Assembly (NCBI RefSeq): GCF_002250705.1
Contig: NZ_NMVP01000002.1
Location: 1 to 64,000, forward strand
DNA from: Enemella evansiae
GTDB lineage: Bacteria > Actinomycetota > Actinomycetes > Propionibacteriales > Propionibacteriaceae
Direction: 5' to 3'
Length of the DNA: 64,000 nt
Shown: in pieces, positions 1 to 8,923 of the stretch
Numbering within the stretch: the first letter of the stretch is position 1
Layout of the letters: each line of letters starts with the position of its first letter
Translations under genes and position numbers: made by a program
The notes under the pieces: model-generated
Seen by the model: the letters and a program-made list of their open reading frames with translations, nothing else
Database searches by the model: none
Told to the model about the DNA's origin: nothing

Positions 1-893
1 ACCAGCCCGGCGCCGATCAGCGCGCGCGCGGTGGCCCGCTGTTCGCCGAACGGGCGCTGCTGCGGTACCGCGACCAGCCGGGCCCCGGCGGCCCCCGCGT
101 CCGCCACGGCGTTCTGCCCGGTCTGGCAGACCACCACCTCGGCCCGGCACAGCGCCGGCCACGGGTCGGCCAGCCAGGTCCCCTCGGCGCCGCCGAGCAG
201 CTGCCACTGCCAGCCGTCACCGGCCGCGCCACCGGCTCCGGCGGTACGCCAGGGCTGCGTCCCATCGGCGGGGTCCGAGCCGCCGGTACCGCCGAGCAGC
301 AGCACCCGGCCCGGTTCCGGATCGGCGACCCGCGCCCGCCCGGCGAACCGGGAGAGCCCGCCGACGGCGTGCAGCCGGTCGCGGTGATCGGCCAGGTGGC
401 CGGTGTCGTACCAGTCCGCGGGCCAGGGGGCGAGCAGCGCGTCGGCGAGGGTGTGAACCCAGCGGTGCGGCGGGTCGTCGCGCTCCCCCGGCAGCACCAT
501 GGTGATCACCGGGATGCCGTGCAACCGGGCCAGGCCGGCCACCTCCACCGAGACATCCACCACCATCGCCGCCGGCCGGTGCCGCTGGATCCAGGCGGAG
601 ATGGCGGCCATCCGGTCCCGCAGACCCGGGTGCCGGCGCGGCACCCAGTGCAACACCCCGCGCGCTGTCGGATCCTCCTCGGCGGGGTCGCTGCCGGCGG
701 GGTCGCTGCCGAGCTCGGGCGTGGTCCAGTCCGGGGGCAGTTCGACCCAGTCGGCGAACGGGCCCGGCTCGGGCGGGCGTTCCCGGGAGGTGAGCAGGGT
801 GACCGGCCGGTCCAGTGCCGCGGCCACCACCCTCGCGCGGGTCAGGTGGCCGGAGCCGTGATGGTGGGCGTACCAGCCGATCACCGAACCCAT
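1..893 (-). CDS. glycosyltransferase, GT-B/MurG-like (3' end outside window)
   Basis: The frame is open from the ATG at 893 down to base 1, so at least 297 residues are present and the C-terminus lies beyond the window. The N-terminus reads MGSVIGWYAHHHGSGHLTRA, a glycine/histidine-rich loop typical of GT-B enzymes that use nucleotide sugars. Further on is a glycine-rich stretch (LLLGGTGG), then CQTGQNAVADAGAAG and PFGEQRATA, which match the donor-site region of MurG/UGT-like enzymes. The start overlaps the preceding stop by one base (TGATG), so the gene is translationally coupled to the family 4 glycosyltransferase. The acceptor is unknown; a role in a surface polysaccharide is inferred from its neighbours. 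Confidence 0.75.
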   Translation of the reverse strand, partial: MGSVIGWYAHHHGSGHLTRARVVAAALDRPVTLLTSRERPPEPGPFADWVELPPDWTTPELGSDPAGSDPAEEDPTARGVLHWVPRRHPGLRDRMAAISAWIQRHRPAAMVVDVSVEVAGLARLHGIPVITMVLPGERDDPPHRWVHTLADALLAPWPADWYDTGHLADHRDRLHAVGGLSRFAGRARVADPEPGRVLLLGGTGGSDPADGTQPWRTAGAGGAAGDGWQWQLLGGAEGTWLADPWPALCRAEVVVCQTGQNAVADAGAAGARLVAVPQQRPFGEQRATARALIGAGL

Positions 894-2059
894 CAGGCGG
901 ATTCCTCGGCCACTTCGCTCGCCAGCTGGTCGATCATCGACCGCGAATCCGACCAGCGGCCGGCGGTCACCCCGGCGAGCTCGGCATAGCACCGCTCCAG
1001 CAGGTCGATCCGGCGCGCGACCGAGAAGCGTTGCTCGGCGGTCCGGCGGGCGATCCCGCGCAGCGACGGGTCGGCGGCCAGGTCGCGCGCGGCATCGGCC
1101 AGCGCGGCCACGTCATCGGCCGGTACCAGCCGGACCGCGGGGGTCCGCTCCCCGGTCTCCCGCAGCCCACCGCGGGCGAAGGCGGCGACCGGCGTTCCGC
1201 ATGCCAACGCCTCGGGCAGCACCAGCCCGAAGGGTTCCTCCCATCCGGGAGTGACCAGGGCGCAGCGGCTGCCGCCGACCAGCTCGACGAGTTCGATGGC
1301 GCTGCGCTCCCCGACGTACTCGATCCCGTCGCCGAGCGCGGGCCGCAGCACCCGCTCGAAATAGCGCGGGGCGCCGATCCGGCCCGCCAGCTGCAGCGGC
1401 AGTCCCGCACGGCGGGCCGCGGCGACGGCCAGATGGGGCGCCTTCTCCGGGACGATCCGGCCCGACCAGACCAGCCCGGTACCACCGGGACCGGGCCGCC
1501 ACAGCGTGGTGTCCACCCCGTTCAGCAGCACCCGCGAGGTGACCCCGGCGCGGGCCCAGCTGGCTCGGGTGTGCTCACTGACCGAGAAGAAGGCCTGCCG
1601 GGCGCGGCTCTGTCGTGGCCGCGCGGCATGCAGCCCGGCCAGCATCTCCGGCAGGACCGGGGTGTGCAGGGTGGTGATCATCGGCAGCCCGAGGCGGCCG
1701 GCGAGCCGCAGCGGTGCACCGGACAGGCTGTGGTTGTGCAGCACGTCGACCCGGGGGCGGATCGCGGCCAGCGCTCGCATCGCCCGGGCGTACACCGCCT
1801 CCTGACGCAGCAGCCCGCCCGCCGGCAGCCGGTCGTCGCTGCGGTCCGCGCCGACCGGCCAGCGCAGCGGGGTGAAGGCGAGCTCTGGATAGCGCGGGTC
1901 GAGCTGTTCGGAACCGTGCGGGGCGACGAGCAGCACCTCGTGGCCGCGGGCCCGGAGCAGGCGTACCTGATCCATCACATGGCCCTCGAGACCGCCGGGG
2001 GCGGGCTGGCGCAGCGGGTATCGGTAGGGGCCGAGGACCGCGATCCGGAGCGGCCTCAT
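893..2059 (-). CDS. glycosyltransferase family 4
   Basis: A 388-residue GT-B glycosyltransferase. The N-terminal domain starts with RIAVLGPYRYP and contains GGLEGHV, the usual acceptor-side glycine loop. The C-terminal donor domain carries EEPFGLVLPEALACG, the E-x7-E motif that binds the nucleotide sugar in family 4. The length is normal for the family. Its start overlaps the upstream glycosyltransferase by four bases (ATGA) and its stop overlaps the downstream one by one base, so three genes form a tight operon. Sugar and acceptor cannot be read from the sequence. Export or assembly genes are not in view. Confidence 0.85.
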   Translation of the reverse strand: MRPLRIAVLGPYRYPLRQPAPGGLEGHVMDQVRLLRARGHEVLLVAPHGSEQLDPRYPELAFTPLRWPVGADRSDDRLPAGGLLRQEAVYARAMRALAAIRPRVDVLHNHSLSGAPLRLAGRLGLPMITTLHTPVLPEMLAGLHAARPRQSRARQAFFSVSEHTRASWARAGVTSRVLLNGVDTTLWRPGPGGTGLVWSGRIVPEKAPHLAVAAARRAGLPLQLAGRIGAPRYFERVLRPALGDGIEYVGERSAIELVELVGGSRCALVTPGWEEPFGLVLPEALACGTPVAAFARGGLRETGERTPAVRLVPADDVAALADAARDLAADPSLRGIARRTAEQRFSVARRIDLLERCYAELAGVTAGRWSDSRSMIDQLASEVAEESA

Positions 2060-3075
2060 GCGGGGACCCCGCGGCGGGCCACCTCACGCCACAACCGGGC
2101 GTGCCGCTCGGCGACGGCCTGACGTTCGGCGAGCCGGGTCGCGCGGTCCGCCGGGCGGACCCGGTCGCGGCCGGCGAGCAGCCGGGCCAGCGCGGCGCGC
2201 AGCGCCTCCCGGTCACCGGGGGGCCAGCTGGCGAGCAGGGCCGGGTCGGGTTGCTGATCGGCGTGCTGGCCGATGTCCGGGACGGCGACCGGTACGCCGA
2301 GGTCGCGGCACAGTTCGAGCAGCCCGGAGTGGGTGCCGTGGGCGTAGGGCAGGACGAGGACGCCGAGAGTGACCAGCCAGCGTTCCAGTTCGGCCTCGGT
2401 GAGCGGCTGGTGTTCCCACCAGCGGACGTGCGATCGGGCGGCGTACGCCGTCAGCGGTCCCCGGACGCCGGGATGGACGCTCACCGTGCAGACTTCGCCG
2501 AGTTCCGCAGCCACCGCGACCACATCGGCCACCGCACCCAGATCGGTCCCGGCGCGCAGCGATTTGAGATGCAGTCCGATGCCGGCGGGCGGCGCCGCGG
2601 GGGCCGGTGCCGGGTGGTCGAGCAGGGTCGGGTGCGGCAGCACCGTCGCCTGTCGGTCGTGCTCGGCGGCGATCAGCCGCGCGGCCCCGTCGGTCAGGGT
2701 GACCACCTCATCGGCGGCTGCCAGCAGCAGGGCGAGCTGCTGCTGGTGCCGCGTCTGGTCGGTGAGCTGAGGGTTGGCCAGGTCGTGCACGGTCACCACC
2801 AATCCGATCCGGAGCTCGCGTACCACGGTCAGTACGCGGGCCAACTCGTCGACGGTCAGCGATTCGTAACCGAAGTGCACATGTAGCACATCAGGCCGCT
2901 CGGCGCGCAACCAGTCCTCGGTGAGCACCACCGGCGGCCACCACTGGCCGGGCGGGCGGCCCGCGGGGATCGGATCGGGCAGGACCCGGACCCCCGGTGT
3001 CGACGGGGTGATGCCCCGCACGTACGGGTGCCCGGCGGGTACCGATGCGACCCGCAATGCGCTCTGAGAATCCAT
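2056..3075 (-). CDS. glycosyltransferase, family 4-like
   Basis: A 339-residue protein with GT-B features: DVLHVHFGYES, VVTVHDLANPQ and a late VLVLPYAHGTHSGLLELCRDLGVPV segment that resembles a donor-site region but lacks the clean E-x7-E motif of its neighbour. It is the first gene of the leftward glycosyltransferase operon and overlaps the next by four bases. It faces the rightward glycosyltransferase pair across about 47 bases, so the divergent promoters probably overlap. Function is assigned by fold only; substrate unknown. Confidence 0.7.
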   Translation of the reverse strand: MDSQSALRVASVPAGHPYVRGITPSTPGVRVLPDPIPAGRPPGQWWPPVVLTEDWLRAERPDVLHVHFGYESLTVDELARVLTVVRELRIGLVVTVHDLANPQLTDQTRHQQQLALLLAAADEVVTLTDGAARLIAAEHDRQATVLPHPTLLDHPAPAPAAPPAGIGLHLKSLRAGTDLGAVADVVAVAAELGEVCTVSVHPGVRGPLTAYAARSHVRWWEHQPLTEAELERWLVTLGVLVLPYAHGTHSGLLELCRDLGVPVAVPDIGQHADQQPDPALLASWPPGDREALRAALARLLAGRDRVRPADRATRLAERQAVAERHARLWREVARRGVPA

Positions 3076-3110
3076 GTCGCCCTGTAGGTACCCGAGGGGG
3101 GGCTGGCCGA

Positions 3111-3116
3111 TACCGT
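3111..3116 (+). promoter_or_regulatory. -10 box of a probable leaderless promoter
   Basis: TACCGT lies exactly six bases before the ATG at 3123, so transcription should start at or next to the start codon. This supports the 3123 start over an in-frame start at 3045 inside the divergent gene. Confidence 0.55.
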
Positions 3117-3122
3117 GAGCGG

Positions 3123-4094
3123 ATGCAGGATGATCCGATCCAGGTGGTGCTGGGCCCGCCGGAGCACGGGGTGACCCGCTACGCCCGGCAGCTGGCCGAT
3201 GCCGGCGGCGGGCCGGTGCAGGTGCAGCGGCAGCTCGTCGACGCCGCGCCGCCCGCGGCGCCGTACCATCTGCAGCTCACCCCGCAGCTGGTCGGGCCGA
3301 CCCCGGAGGAGGCGGCCGAGCGGTTGGTGGAGTGGTGTGCGCGGTCGCCGGCGCGGCCGACGATCACCCTGCATGACGTGCCGCAGCCCTCCGACGGGGC
3401 GCAGATGTTCCCCCGGAGGGCGGCCTGTGTCCGCCGGTGGTTGGGGCTGGCGCGGGCGGTCGCGGTGAGCAGTGCACACGAGGCGGCGCTGGTGCGCGAG
3501 TTCGCGCCGGAGGCGGCACCGACGGTGCTGCCGTTGCCGGTCGACCCGCCGCCGGATCCGCTGCCCCCCGCCCCGGACGGCAGCCTGGGGGTGCTCGGGT
3601 TCATCTATCCGGGCAAGGGCCACCAGGAGGCGATCGGTGCCGCGGCGGGTCGGGAGCCCCGGCCGCCGGTCCGGTTCCTGGGCGCTCCCAGCCCCGGGCA
3701 CGAGGACCTGGTGGCCGAGCTGCGCGGCACCGCGGACCGGTCCGGCGTACCGCTGGAGGTCACCGGGCATCTCGACGAGGCCGCCTGGGCGGCGCAGATC
3801 GCGCGGGTCGGTGTCCCGCTGGCGCTGCACCGGCACCTGTCCGCCTCCGGGTCGATCAATTCCTGGGTCGCGCATCGGCGCCGGCCGTTGGTGCTGCGCT
3901 CCTCCTACGCCGAGGAGCTGGCCGCCCTGCGACCCGGGACGCTGCAGCTGATCGAGGTCGAGGAGATCGATGACGCGGTGGCCGCCGCGCTGGCCGATCC
4001 GCGGCGCACCGTGCTGCCCGCCGATCTGCCGCTCGGCCCGGACACCGCGGCGACGCTGACCGGGTACCGCCGGTTCTGGGCGGCCGCCGGATGA
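3123..4094 (+). CDS. glycosyltransferase-like protein (GT-B)
   Basis: A 323-residue protein starting MQDDPIQVVLGPPEHGVT. The middle reads LGFIYPGKGHQEAI, which resembles the interdomain start of a GT-B donor domain, and the C-terminal third (HRHLSASGSINSWVAHRRRP) resembles the donor-binding region of family 4 enzymes. No intact E-x7-E motif is visible, so this is weaker than the neighbouring assignments. Its stop overlaps the start of the family 2 glycosyltransferase by four bases (ATGA). The two are therefore co-translated and probably act on the same glycan. Confidence 0.6.
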   Translation: MQDDPIQVVLGPPEHGVTRYARQLADAGGGPVQVQRQLVDAAPPAAPYHLQLTPQLVGPTPEEAAERLVEWCARSPARPTITLHDVPQPSDGAQMFPRRAACVRRWLGLARAVAVSSAHEAALVREFAPEAAPTVLPLPVDPPPDPLPPAPDGSLGVLGFIYPGKGHQEAIGAAAGREPRPPVRFLGAPSPGHEDLVAELRGTADRSGVPLEVTGHLDEAAWAAQIARVGVPLALHRHLSASGSINSWVAHRRRPLVLRSSYAEELAALRPGTLQLIEVEEIDDAVAAALADPRRTVLPADLPLGPDTAATLTGYRRFWAAAG

Positions 4095-5374
4095 GCGCTG
4101 CCGCGGAGCTGCCGCAGGCCCCGGTACCGATCCCCGGTGGCTGGACGGTGCCGGAGAACCGTTGGGACCTGCTGGCCGGGCTGACGCAGGAGCCGCCGAC
4201 GGTCAGCGTGGTGGTGCCCTACTACCGCGACCAGGCCGGGCTCGATGCGATCGTCGCGGCACTCGAGGCCCAGCGTTACCCGACCGACCGGATCGAACTG
4301 ATCGTCGCCGACGACGGGTCCCCCGAGGCACCGCGGGTCGCGAGCGGGCTCGCCCATCGGGTGGTCCGGCAGGAGGACCGCGGGTTCCGGGCCGCCGCCG
4401 CGCGGAATCTCGGGCTGGCGGTGGCCGAGGGAACGGTGGTGGCGTTCCTGGACGGTGACTGCGTACCGGAGCCGGGCTGGTTGGCGGCCCTGACCCGGTT
4501 GCCGGCGCTGGCCCCGGAGGCCCTGGTGGTCGGCCGCCGGGAGCATCGCTGGCTGACCGGTCCGCGTGCCGGGGAGCCGATCGAGGCGCCGCGCTGGTTG
4601 GCGGACGGGTACGCCGCCAGCGGTGATCTGCTGCGTGCCGACGATTCGTCGTGGCGGTTCGTGATCAGCGCGAATCTGGCCGGTACGCGGGATTTCCTGC
4701 GGGAGCTGGGTGGTTTCGACGGTTCCCTGATCGGTTACGGCGGGGAGGACTGGGAGTTCGCCGAACGCGCCTGGCACGCCGGGGCGCTGCTGGCCCACGA
4801 GCCGGCGGCGGTGGTGCTGCACGACGGGCCGGACTGGGCCGGGCGTCCCGAGGACCGACGGTCGGCGAAGAACGCGGAGTCGCTGGCGCTGGCCCGTCGG
4901 ATGCGGCATCCGATGGCGCGGCCGCTCGGTTTCGGTGCGGCGACGCTGGCGGCGCGACTGCGGTCGGGTACGCCGGCCGCGGCCCTGGTCTGTGTGGACA
5001 GCCTGCTCCGTGCCCATCCGCGGACCGCGATCGCGGTCGGGGCGGAGCTGGTCGCCGAGCTGCCGCCCGATCCGCGGGTGGTGGCCGAACTTCCCACCAC
5101 ACCTTCGACCACCGACCCGATCTGGCACCTCGCGATCGACACCCCGGTCCGCTTCGACGACACCCTGCCCCGGTCACTCGCCCGGCTGGCCGGCAGTGCC
5201 GACGCCCCCGGCATCCTGCTCGCCCCCGGCATCCGGCTCACCCGGGCCCGTGCCCTGGCCCGCGAGCGCCGCGCCGGCCGGCCGCTGTTCCGCACCGAGA
5301 CCGTCCCCGCCCTTGCCCATCGGTTGCCCGCCGAGGTCGACCTGGAGGGCTGGTTCGGTGGTTGGTGGCCCTGA
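4091..5374 (+). CDS. glycosyltransferase family 2
   Basis: A 427-residue GT-A enzyme. PTVSVVVPYYRDQAGLDAIV is the typical N-terminal strand, VADDGSPE holds the first acidic pair, FLDGDCVPEPGW the DxD-type metal site, and LGGFDGSLIGYGGEDWEFA the acidic catalytic region at the end of the domain. The last 100 or so residues are less conserved. It is coupled to the upstream glycosyltransferase by a four-base overlap. Its last 201 bases overlap the 3' end of an antisense regulator gene, an unusually long convergent overlap. No membrane segment is seen, so it probably acts in the cytoplasm. Confidence 0.85.
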   Translation: MSAAAELPQAPVPIPGGWTVPENRWDLLAGLTQEPPTVSVVVPYYRDQAGLDAIVAALEAQRYPTDRIELIVADDGSPEAPRVASGLAHRVVRQEDRGFRAAAARNLGLAVAEGTVVAFLDGDCVPEPGWLAALTRLPALAPEALVVGRREHRWLTGPRAGEPIEAPRWLADGYAASGDLLRADDSSWRFVISANLAGTRDFLRELGGFDGSLIGYGGEDWEFAERAWHAGALLAHEPAAVVLHDGPDWAGRPEDRRSAKNAESLALARRMRHPMARPLGFGAATLAARLRSGTPAAALVCVDSLLRAHPRTAIAVGAELVAELPPDPRVVAELPTTPSTTDPIWHLAIDTPVRFDDTLPRSLARLAGSADAPGILLAPGIRLTRARALARERRAGRPLFRTETVPALAHRLPAEVDLEGWFGGWWP

Positions 5375-5986
5375 ATCGGCCGCCGGTGGCAGCTCTGGCC
5401 CCTCCGCCCACGGTTCGAGGTCGGTTCCGCACCGACAGGGACAGCTCGGTACGCAGGGGCCGAGCACGTCGCAGTCCGACGGGCAGGTGCAGACGAACGG
5501 CGTCGGGGCGGGGACGGGCAGCAGACCCAGCGCTCGCTCCTGCTCCCACTTCGCCCGCCGCCGCTCCCGGCGCGCGTGCTCCGCGGCGATCACGTCCTGC
5601 GCGGTCGGATGATCCACCGGCACCTCACCTCGCCGCGCACGCGACTGCTCGCGACGCGCGCGCCGCGGGGCGCATGGAACCAGCCCGGAGAAATACGGAT
5701 CGATCAGCTCCACATCGAGATGCGCGGGGAGGAAGCGGCCCTGTCTGTCGCGGACGGTGTCCGCCTCACCCATCGGCCGCACCGCGTTTCCGTCGGCATC
5801 GAGAACGTGCAGGGTGAACCCCGCCAGCTCCAGGGCGGCCACCAGTTCCGGTACCCGCGGTGAGCGCTGACCGGTCTCCCACCGGGCAAGGTGCGATGCC
5901 GACACTCCCAGCCGTTCCGCGAACTCTCGTTGATTCAGGTCCAGCGCGCGGCGCACCCGCCGCAACACTCCGCCGACATCGACCAT
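5174..5986 (-). CDS. XRE-family regulator with Cys cluster
   Basis: A 270-residue protein. Residues about 7-55 form a helix-turn-helix of the XRE/Cro type (LNQREFAERLGVSASHLARW). Residues 135-152 are highly charged and probably helical. Seven cysteines fall at 166, 168, 172, 178, 182, 184 and 186, which suggests metal binding. The last 66 or so residues are encoded in the 201 bases that overlap the glycosyltransferase 3' end and look low-complexity, so this tail may be a consequence of the overlap. The target is unknown; the enoyl-CoA hydratase/aminotransferase operon upstream ends in a strong hairpin, so the gene has its own promoter. Confidence 0.65.
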   Translation of the reverse strand: MVDVGGVLRRVRRALDLNQREFAERLGVSASHLARWETGQRSPRVPELVAALELAGFTLHVLDADGNAVRPMGEADTVRDRQGRFLPAHLDVELIDPYFSGLVPCAPRRARREQSRARRGEVPVDHPTAQDVIAAEHARRERRRAKWEQERALGLLPVPAPTPFVCTCPSDCDVLGPCVPSCPCRCGTDLEPWAEGPELPPAADSGPPTTEPALQVDLGGQPMGKGGDGLGAEQRPAGAALAGQGTGPGEPDAGGEQDAGGVGTAGQPGE

Positions 5987-6042
5987 GGATCAACGATGCC
6001 CCGCCGGGCGCCGTTTCGGCGTGCTCGGGTGTCTCCCCGTTG

Positions 6043-6087
6043 TTGTCCGACTCCGCGTTGTCCGAGTCCGCGTTGTCAGAGTCCGCA
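6043..6087. repeat. 15-bp tandem repeat, three copies
   Basis: Three near-identical 15-base units (TTGTCCGAGTCCGCG with one or two changes each) run from 6043 to 6087 in the gap before the XRE gene. They could be operators for the adjacent regulator, but there is no internal symmetry to prove this. Confidence 0.6.
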
Positions 6088-6128
6088 GGTGGCGTTGGGT
6101 TTTCTCCTCAGGCGCCCCCGCGAACGTG

Positions 6129-6163
6129 TACGGAAGTGCTGCCGTCCTGGCAGCACTTCCGTA
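6129..6163. terminator. strong 15-bp hairpin
   Basis: Bases 6129-6143 pair perfectly with 6149-6163 around a 5-base loop (GTCCT). It lies just beyond the stop of the leftward enoyl-CoA hydratase gene. There is no T-tract, which is common for actinobacterial terminators. It separates that operon from the XRE regulator. Confidence 0.8.
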
Positions 6164-6176
6164 GCGTTCTGAGCCA

Positions 6177-6950
6177 CTACCCAGGAAGAGGACCGATCGG
6201 CGCGCCGACCAAGCCGGTCAGCAGCCGTGCCTGGGCCTGGCGTTCGGCGAGCAGCTGGGCCTGGACGTCGTTGGTGATCGCGGCGCGCAACAGCCGCTTG
6301 GTCTCGCGCAGCGCGGCGTCGGGGATCTCCAGGATCGCGGCGACCACCTCGTCGGTGACCGCGGCCAGCTTCTCGTTGGGCACCGCCAGGGTCGCCAGTC
6401 CGGAGCCGACGGCCTCCCCCGCGCCGACGAACCGGCTGGTCACGCAGATCTCCAGCGCCCGCGAATAACCGAGGGTACGCACCAGCGGCAGCGTTCCCCC
6501 GAGATCGGGCACCAATCCCAGCGACGGTTCGCGCATCGCCAACCGGACGTCCTCGGTGACCAGGCGCAGGTCGGCGGCCAGCGCCAGCTGGAAGCCGGCA
6601 CCGATCGCGTTGCCCTGCACCGCCGCGATCACCAGCGCATCCACCTCACCCCACGCGGTGAAGCCCTCCTGGAACCCCGCGATCAGCTGCTCGGTCTCCC
6701 CGGTGCCCCGATTGGCGGCCACCGACAGCACCCGCGGTTCGCCCGGAATCCCTTCCGGAGAAAGCATTCCGCGGTCCAGTCCCGCCGAGAAGTCCTGCCC
6801 CTCGGCGTTCAGCACCACCACGCGTACGCCCTCATCCAGGGTCCGCGCGATCTCCGCCAGCCGCGCCCACATCGTCGGCGTCTGCGCATTCCGCTTCTCC
6901 GGCCGCGCCAACGTCACCGTCAGCCGCGCCCCCTGCCGATCCACCTTCAC
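6177..6950 (-). CDS. enoyl-CoA hydratase/isomerase family protein
   Basis: Crotonase-fold protein, 257 residues from a GTG at 6950. LARPEKRNAQ is the usual N-terminal substrate loop, QDFSAGLDRG and GNAIGAGFQLALAADLRL hold the oxyanion-hole glycines, and REPSLGLVPDLGGTLPLVRTLG the active-site helix region. The frame stays open to an ATG at 6998, but that extra stretch (SDPSTRSARSGNGES) is encoded by a dispersed repeat element and is unlike the family, so I prefer the GTG, which is preceded by GGGGAAA. It follows the aminotransferase gene directly. The substrate cannot be told from sequence. Confidence 0.85.
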   Translation of the reverse strand: MKVDRQGARLTVTLARPEKRNAQTPTMWARLAEIARTLDEGVRVVVLNAEGQDFSAGLDRGMLSPEGIPGEPRVLSVAANRGTGETEQLIAGFQEGFTAWGEVDALVIAAVQGNAIGAGFQLALAADLRLVTEDVRLAMREPSLGLVPDLGGTLPLVRTLGYSRALEICVTSRFVGAGEAVGSGLATLAVPNEKLAAVTDEVVAAILEIPDAALRETKRLLRAAITNDVQAQLLAERQAQARLLTGLVGAPIGPLPG

Positions 6951-6962
6951 ACTTTCCCCGTT

Positions 6963-6990
6963 CCCCGAGCGAGCGGAGCGAGTCGAGGGG
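6963..6990. repeat. family A dispersed repeat (short copy)
   Basis: CCCCGAGCGAGCGGAGCGAG followed by TCGAGGGG, with the family core and CCCC/GGGG ends. It sits between the aminotransferase stop and the preferred enoyl-CoA hydratase start. Confidence 0.7.
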
Positions 6991-8208
6991 TCACTCACGG
7001 AAACCCTCCAGGAAGTCCGCGATCCGGCCGATCGCCTCGGTCAACACCTCTTCGTCGGGCAGCGTCACCAACCGGAAATGATCCGGCTCGAACCAGTTGA
7101 AACCGGTGCCGTGGGTGACCAGGATCTTCTTCGCCCGCAGCAGATCGATCACGAACGCCTGGTCATCGGTGATTCGGTAGACCTCCGGATCGAGCTTCGG
7201 GAAGCAGTAGAGCGCACCGCGCGGTTCGACACAGCTGACCCCCGGGATCTCGTTGAGCAGCCGGGACGCGAGCTTCGCCTGGTCGTGGTAGCGCCCGCCG
7301 GGGGCGACCAGTTCACCCACCGACTGGTACCCACCCAGTGCGGCCTGGATCGCGTGCTGGGCGGGCACATTGGCACACATCCGCATGTTCGACAGCAGCG
7401 TCAGACCTTCCAGGAAGTCCGTCGCCAGATGCTTCGGACCGGAGATCATCACCCAGCCGGCGCGATATCCGCAGACCCGGTAGGCCTTGGACAGCCCGCT
7501 GAAGGTCAGGCAGAGCACCTCGTCCCCGGCATAGGTCGCGACATGGTGGTGCACCGCGTCGTCGAAGATGATCTTCTCGTAGATCTCGTCGGCCATCAGC
7601 ACCAGCTCGTGCCGGCGGGCGATGTCGACCAGACCCTTGATGGTCTCCTCCGAATAGACCGCACCGGTGGGATTGTTCGGGTTGATCACCACCAGCGCCT
7701 GGGTGTTGTCGGTGATCTTGGACTCGATGTCGTCCAGATCCGGATTCCAGCCGTTCTCCTCGTCGCAGCGGTAGTGCACCGGCGTACCACCGCACAACGT
7801 CACCGCCCCGGTCCACAGCGGATAGTCCGGTGCCGGGACCAGGATCTCGTTGCCGTTGTCGGTGAAGGCCTGCAGCACCATCGTGATCAGCTCGGAGACC
7901 CCGTTGCCGATGTAGATGTCGTCGACCTTCACATCGCGCAGACCACGCGACTGGTAGTACTGCGCGACCGCGGTCCGGGCCGGCCGGATGCCGCGCGAAT
8001 CCGAATAGCCCTGGGAGTCCGGCAGGTGGTGCACCATGTCGGCGACGATCGCTTCGGGGGCAGCGAATCCGAAGGGCGCGGTGTTGCCGATGTTCAGCTT
8101 CAGGATCTGGTGGCCCTCGGCCTCCAACCGCTCGGCCTCGACCAGGATCGGACCGCGGACGTCGTAGCGGACGTCCTGGAGCTTCTTTGACTGAACGATC
8201 GGGCGCAT
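6991..8208 (-). CDS. alaA: alanine-type aminotransferase (class I/II, PLP)
   Basis: A 405-residue fold-type I aminotransferase. The N-terminus QSKKLQDVRYDVRGPILVEA and the region NIGNTAPFGF are characteristic of the AlaA/YfbQ subgroup, which makes alanine from pyruvate and glutamate. The PLP lysine is in SGLSKAYRVCGYRAGW; NPNNPTGAVYS binds the cofactor pyridine; the late FRLVTLPDE region holds the substrate-carboxylate Arg. CACACT lies seven bases before the ATG, a variant of the leaderless promoter pattern seen elsewhere here. It is followed directly by the enoyl-CoA hydratase gene. Confidence 0.88.
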   Translation of the reverse strand: MRPIVQSKKLQDVRYDVRGPILVEAERLEAEGHQILKLNIGNTAPFGFAAPEAIVADMVHHLPDSQGYSDSRGIRPARTAVAQYYQSRGLRDVKVDDIYIGNGVSELITMVLQAFTDNGNEILVPAPDYPLWTGAVTLCGGTPVHYRCDEENGWNPDLDDIESKITDNTQALVVINPNNPTGAVYSEETIKGLVDIARRHELVLMADEIYEKIIFDDAVHHHVATYAGDEVLCLTFSGLSKAYRVCGYRAGWVMISGPKHLATDFLEGLTLLSNMRMCANVPAQHAIQAALGGYQSVGELVAPGGRYHDQAKLASRLLNEIPGVSCVEPRGALYCFPKLDPEVYRITDDQAFVIDLLRAKKILVTHGTGFNWFEPDHFRLVTLPDEEVLTEAIGRIADFLEGFRE

Positions 8209-8221
8209 GGGCCTCAGTGTG

Positions 8222-8923
8222 TCACTGCGCGCCGAAGAGCAGCTGATATTCCAGCGGTGTCGGTCGCACCGAGAGCTTCACCACACGCCGCGGCATCGCC
8301 AGCATCACCTCGTCCTCGGCGAGCAACTGACAGGCCTTCACCTGCCGGGGGCTGAGGAAGTATGCCCGGCGCAGGTTGTCGATCACCCGGTTGTCGGCCG
8401 AGTTGACCAGCGTCATGTCCACCGAGCGCAGCGTGCCCACGGCCTGCGCCTCCCGCAGGTCGGTGGTCAGCAGGACCGCCTGCCAGGCGCCGATGCCGGC
8501 CTGGCTGCCGTCGTAGAGATCGGTGTCGTCGACGATCAGCGACGGCCGATAGGGCAGCCCCGCCTCCGGCAGCCGCGCCGCCGCGCCGCCGGGCACCACG
8601 TCCACGGTGCCGCCGTGCCGGCGTACCCGCTCCACCAGGCCGAGCCATTCCCGCTCCTGGGTGGGTAACAGCGAGATTTGGGCACCGAGGGAGATGCTGC
8701 GGAAGGTGAGCAGCCAGGCGACGTACTGCGGCACCGAGACCGCGAGCCGGGTCCCCCGCTCCCGGAACAGCCGGATCGTCACCGGACCCTTGGGACCGTT
8801 GCCGAGCACCAGCCCGCTGGGGCCGGTCCGGACGACCCCGCTGCGGCCGGTGTCGGCGACCAGCTGGAAGTTGCCGGGCGCGGCCCGGGCCGCCTGCTGC
8901 GCCTGCGTCGCCGAACGCGCCAT
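8222..8923 (-). CDS. unknown protein coupled to EccE
   Basis: A 233-residue protein whose ATG at 8923 overlaps the eccE stop by one base (TGATG). It has no obvious signal peptide or clear membrane segment. The sequence (GNFQLVADTGRSGVVRTGPS, later LPYRPSLIVDDTDLYDGSQ and a basic C-terminus) is not one I recognise. Strict coupling to eccE suggests a cytoplasmic accessory or assembly part of the type VII secretion system. A longer in-frame reading to 9235 would lie inside eccE and is rejected. Confidence 0.6.
   Translation of the reverse strand: MARSATQAQQAARAAPGNFQLVADTGRSGVVRTGPSGLVLGNGPKGPVTIRLFRERGTRLAVSVPQYVAWLLTFRSISLGAQISLLPTQEREWLGLVERVRRHGGTVDVVPGGAAARLPEAGLPYRPSLIVDDTDLYDGSQAGIGAWQAVLLTTDLREAQAVGTLRSVDMTLVNSADNRVIDNLRRAYFLSPRQVKACQLLAEDEVMLAMPRRVVKLSVRPTPLEYQLLFGAQ

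Noticed and set aside
3045..3122. Upstream start for the rightward glycosyltransferase.
   Set aside because: It would overlap the divergent gene; a -10 box six bases before 3123 fits better.
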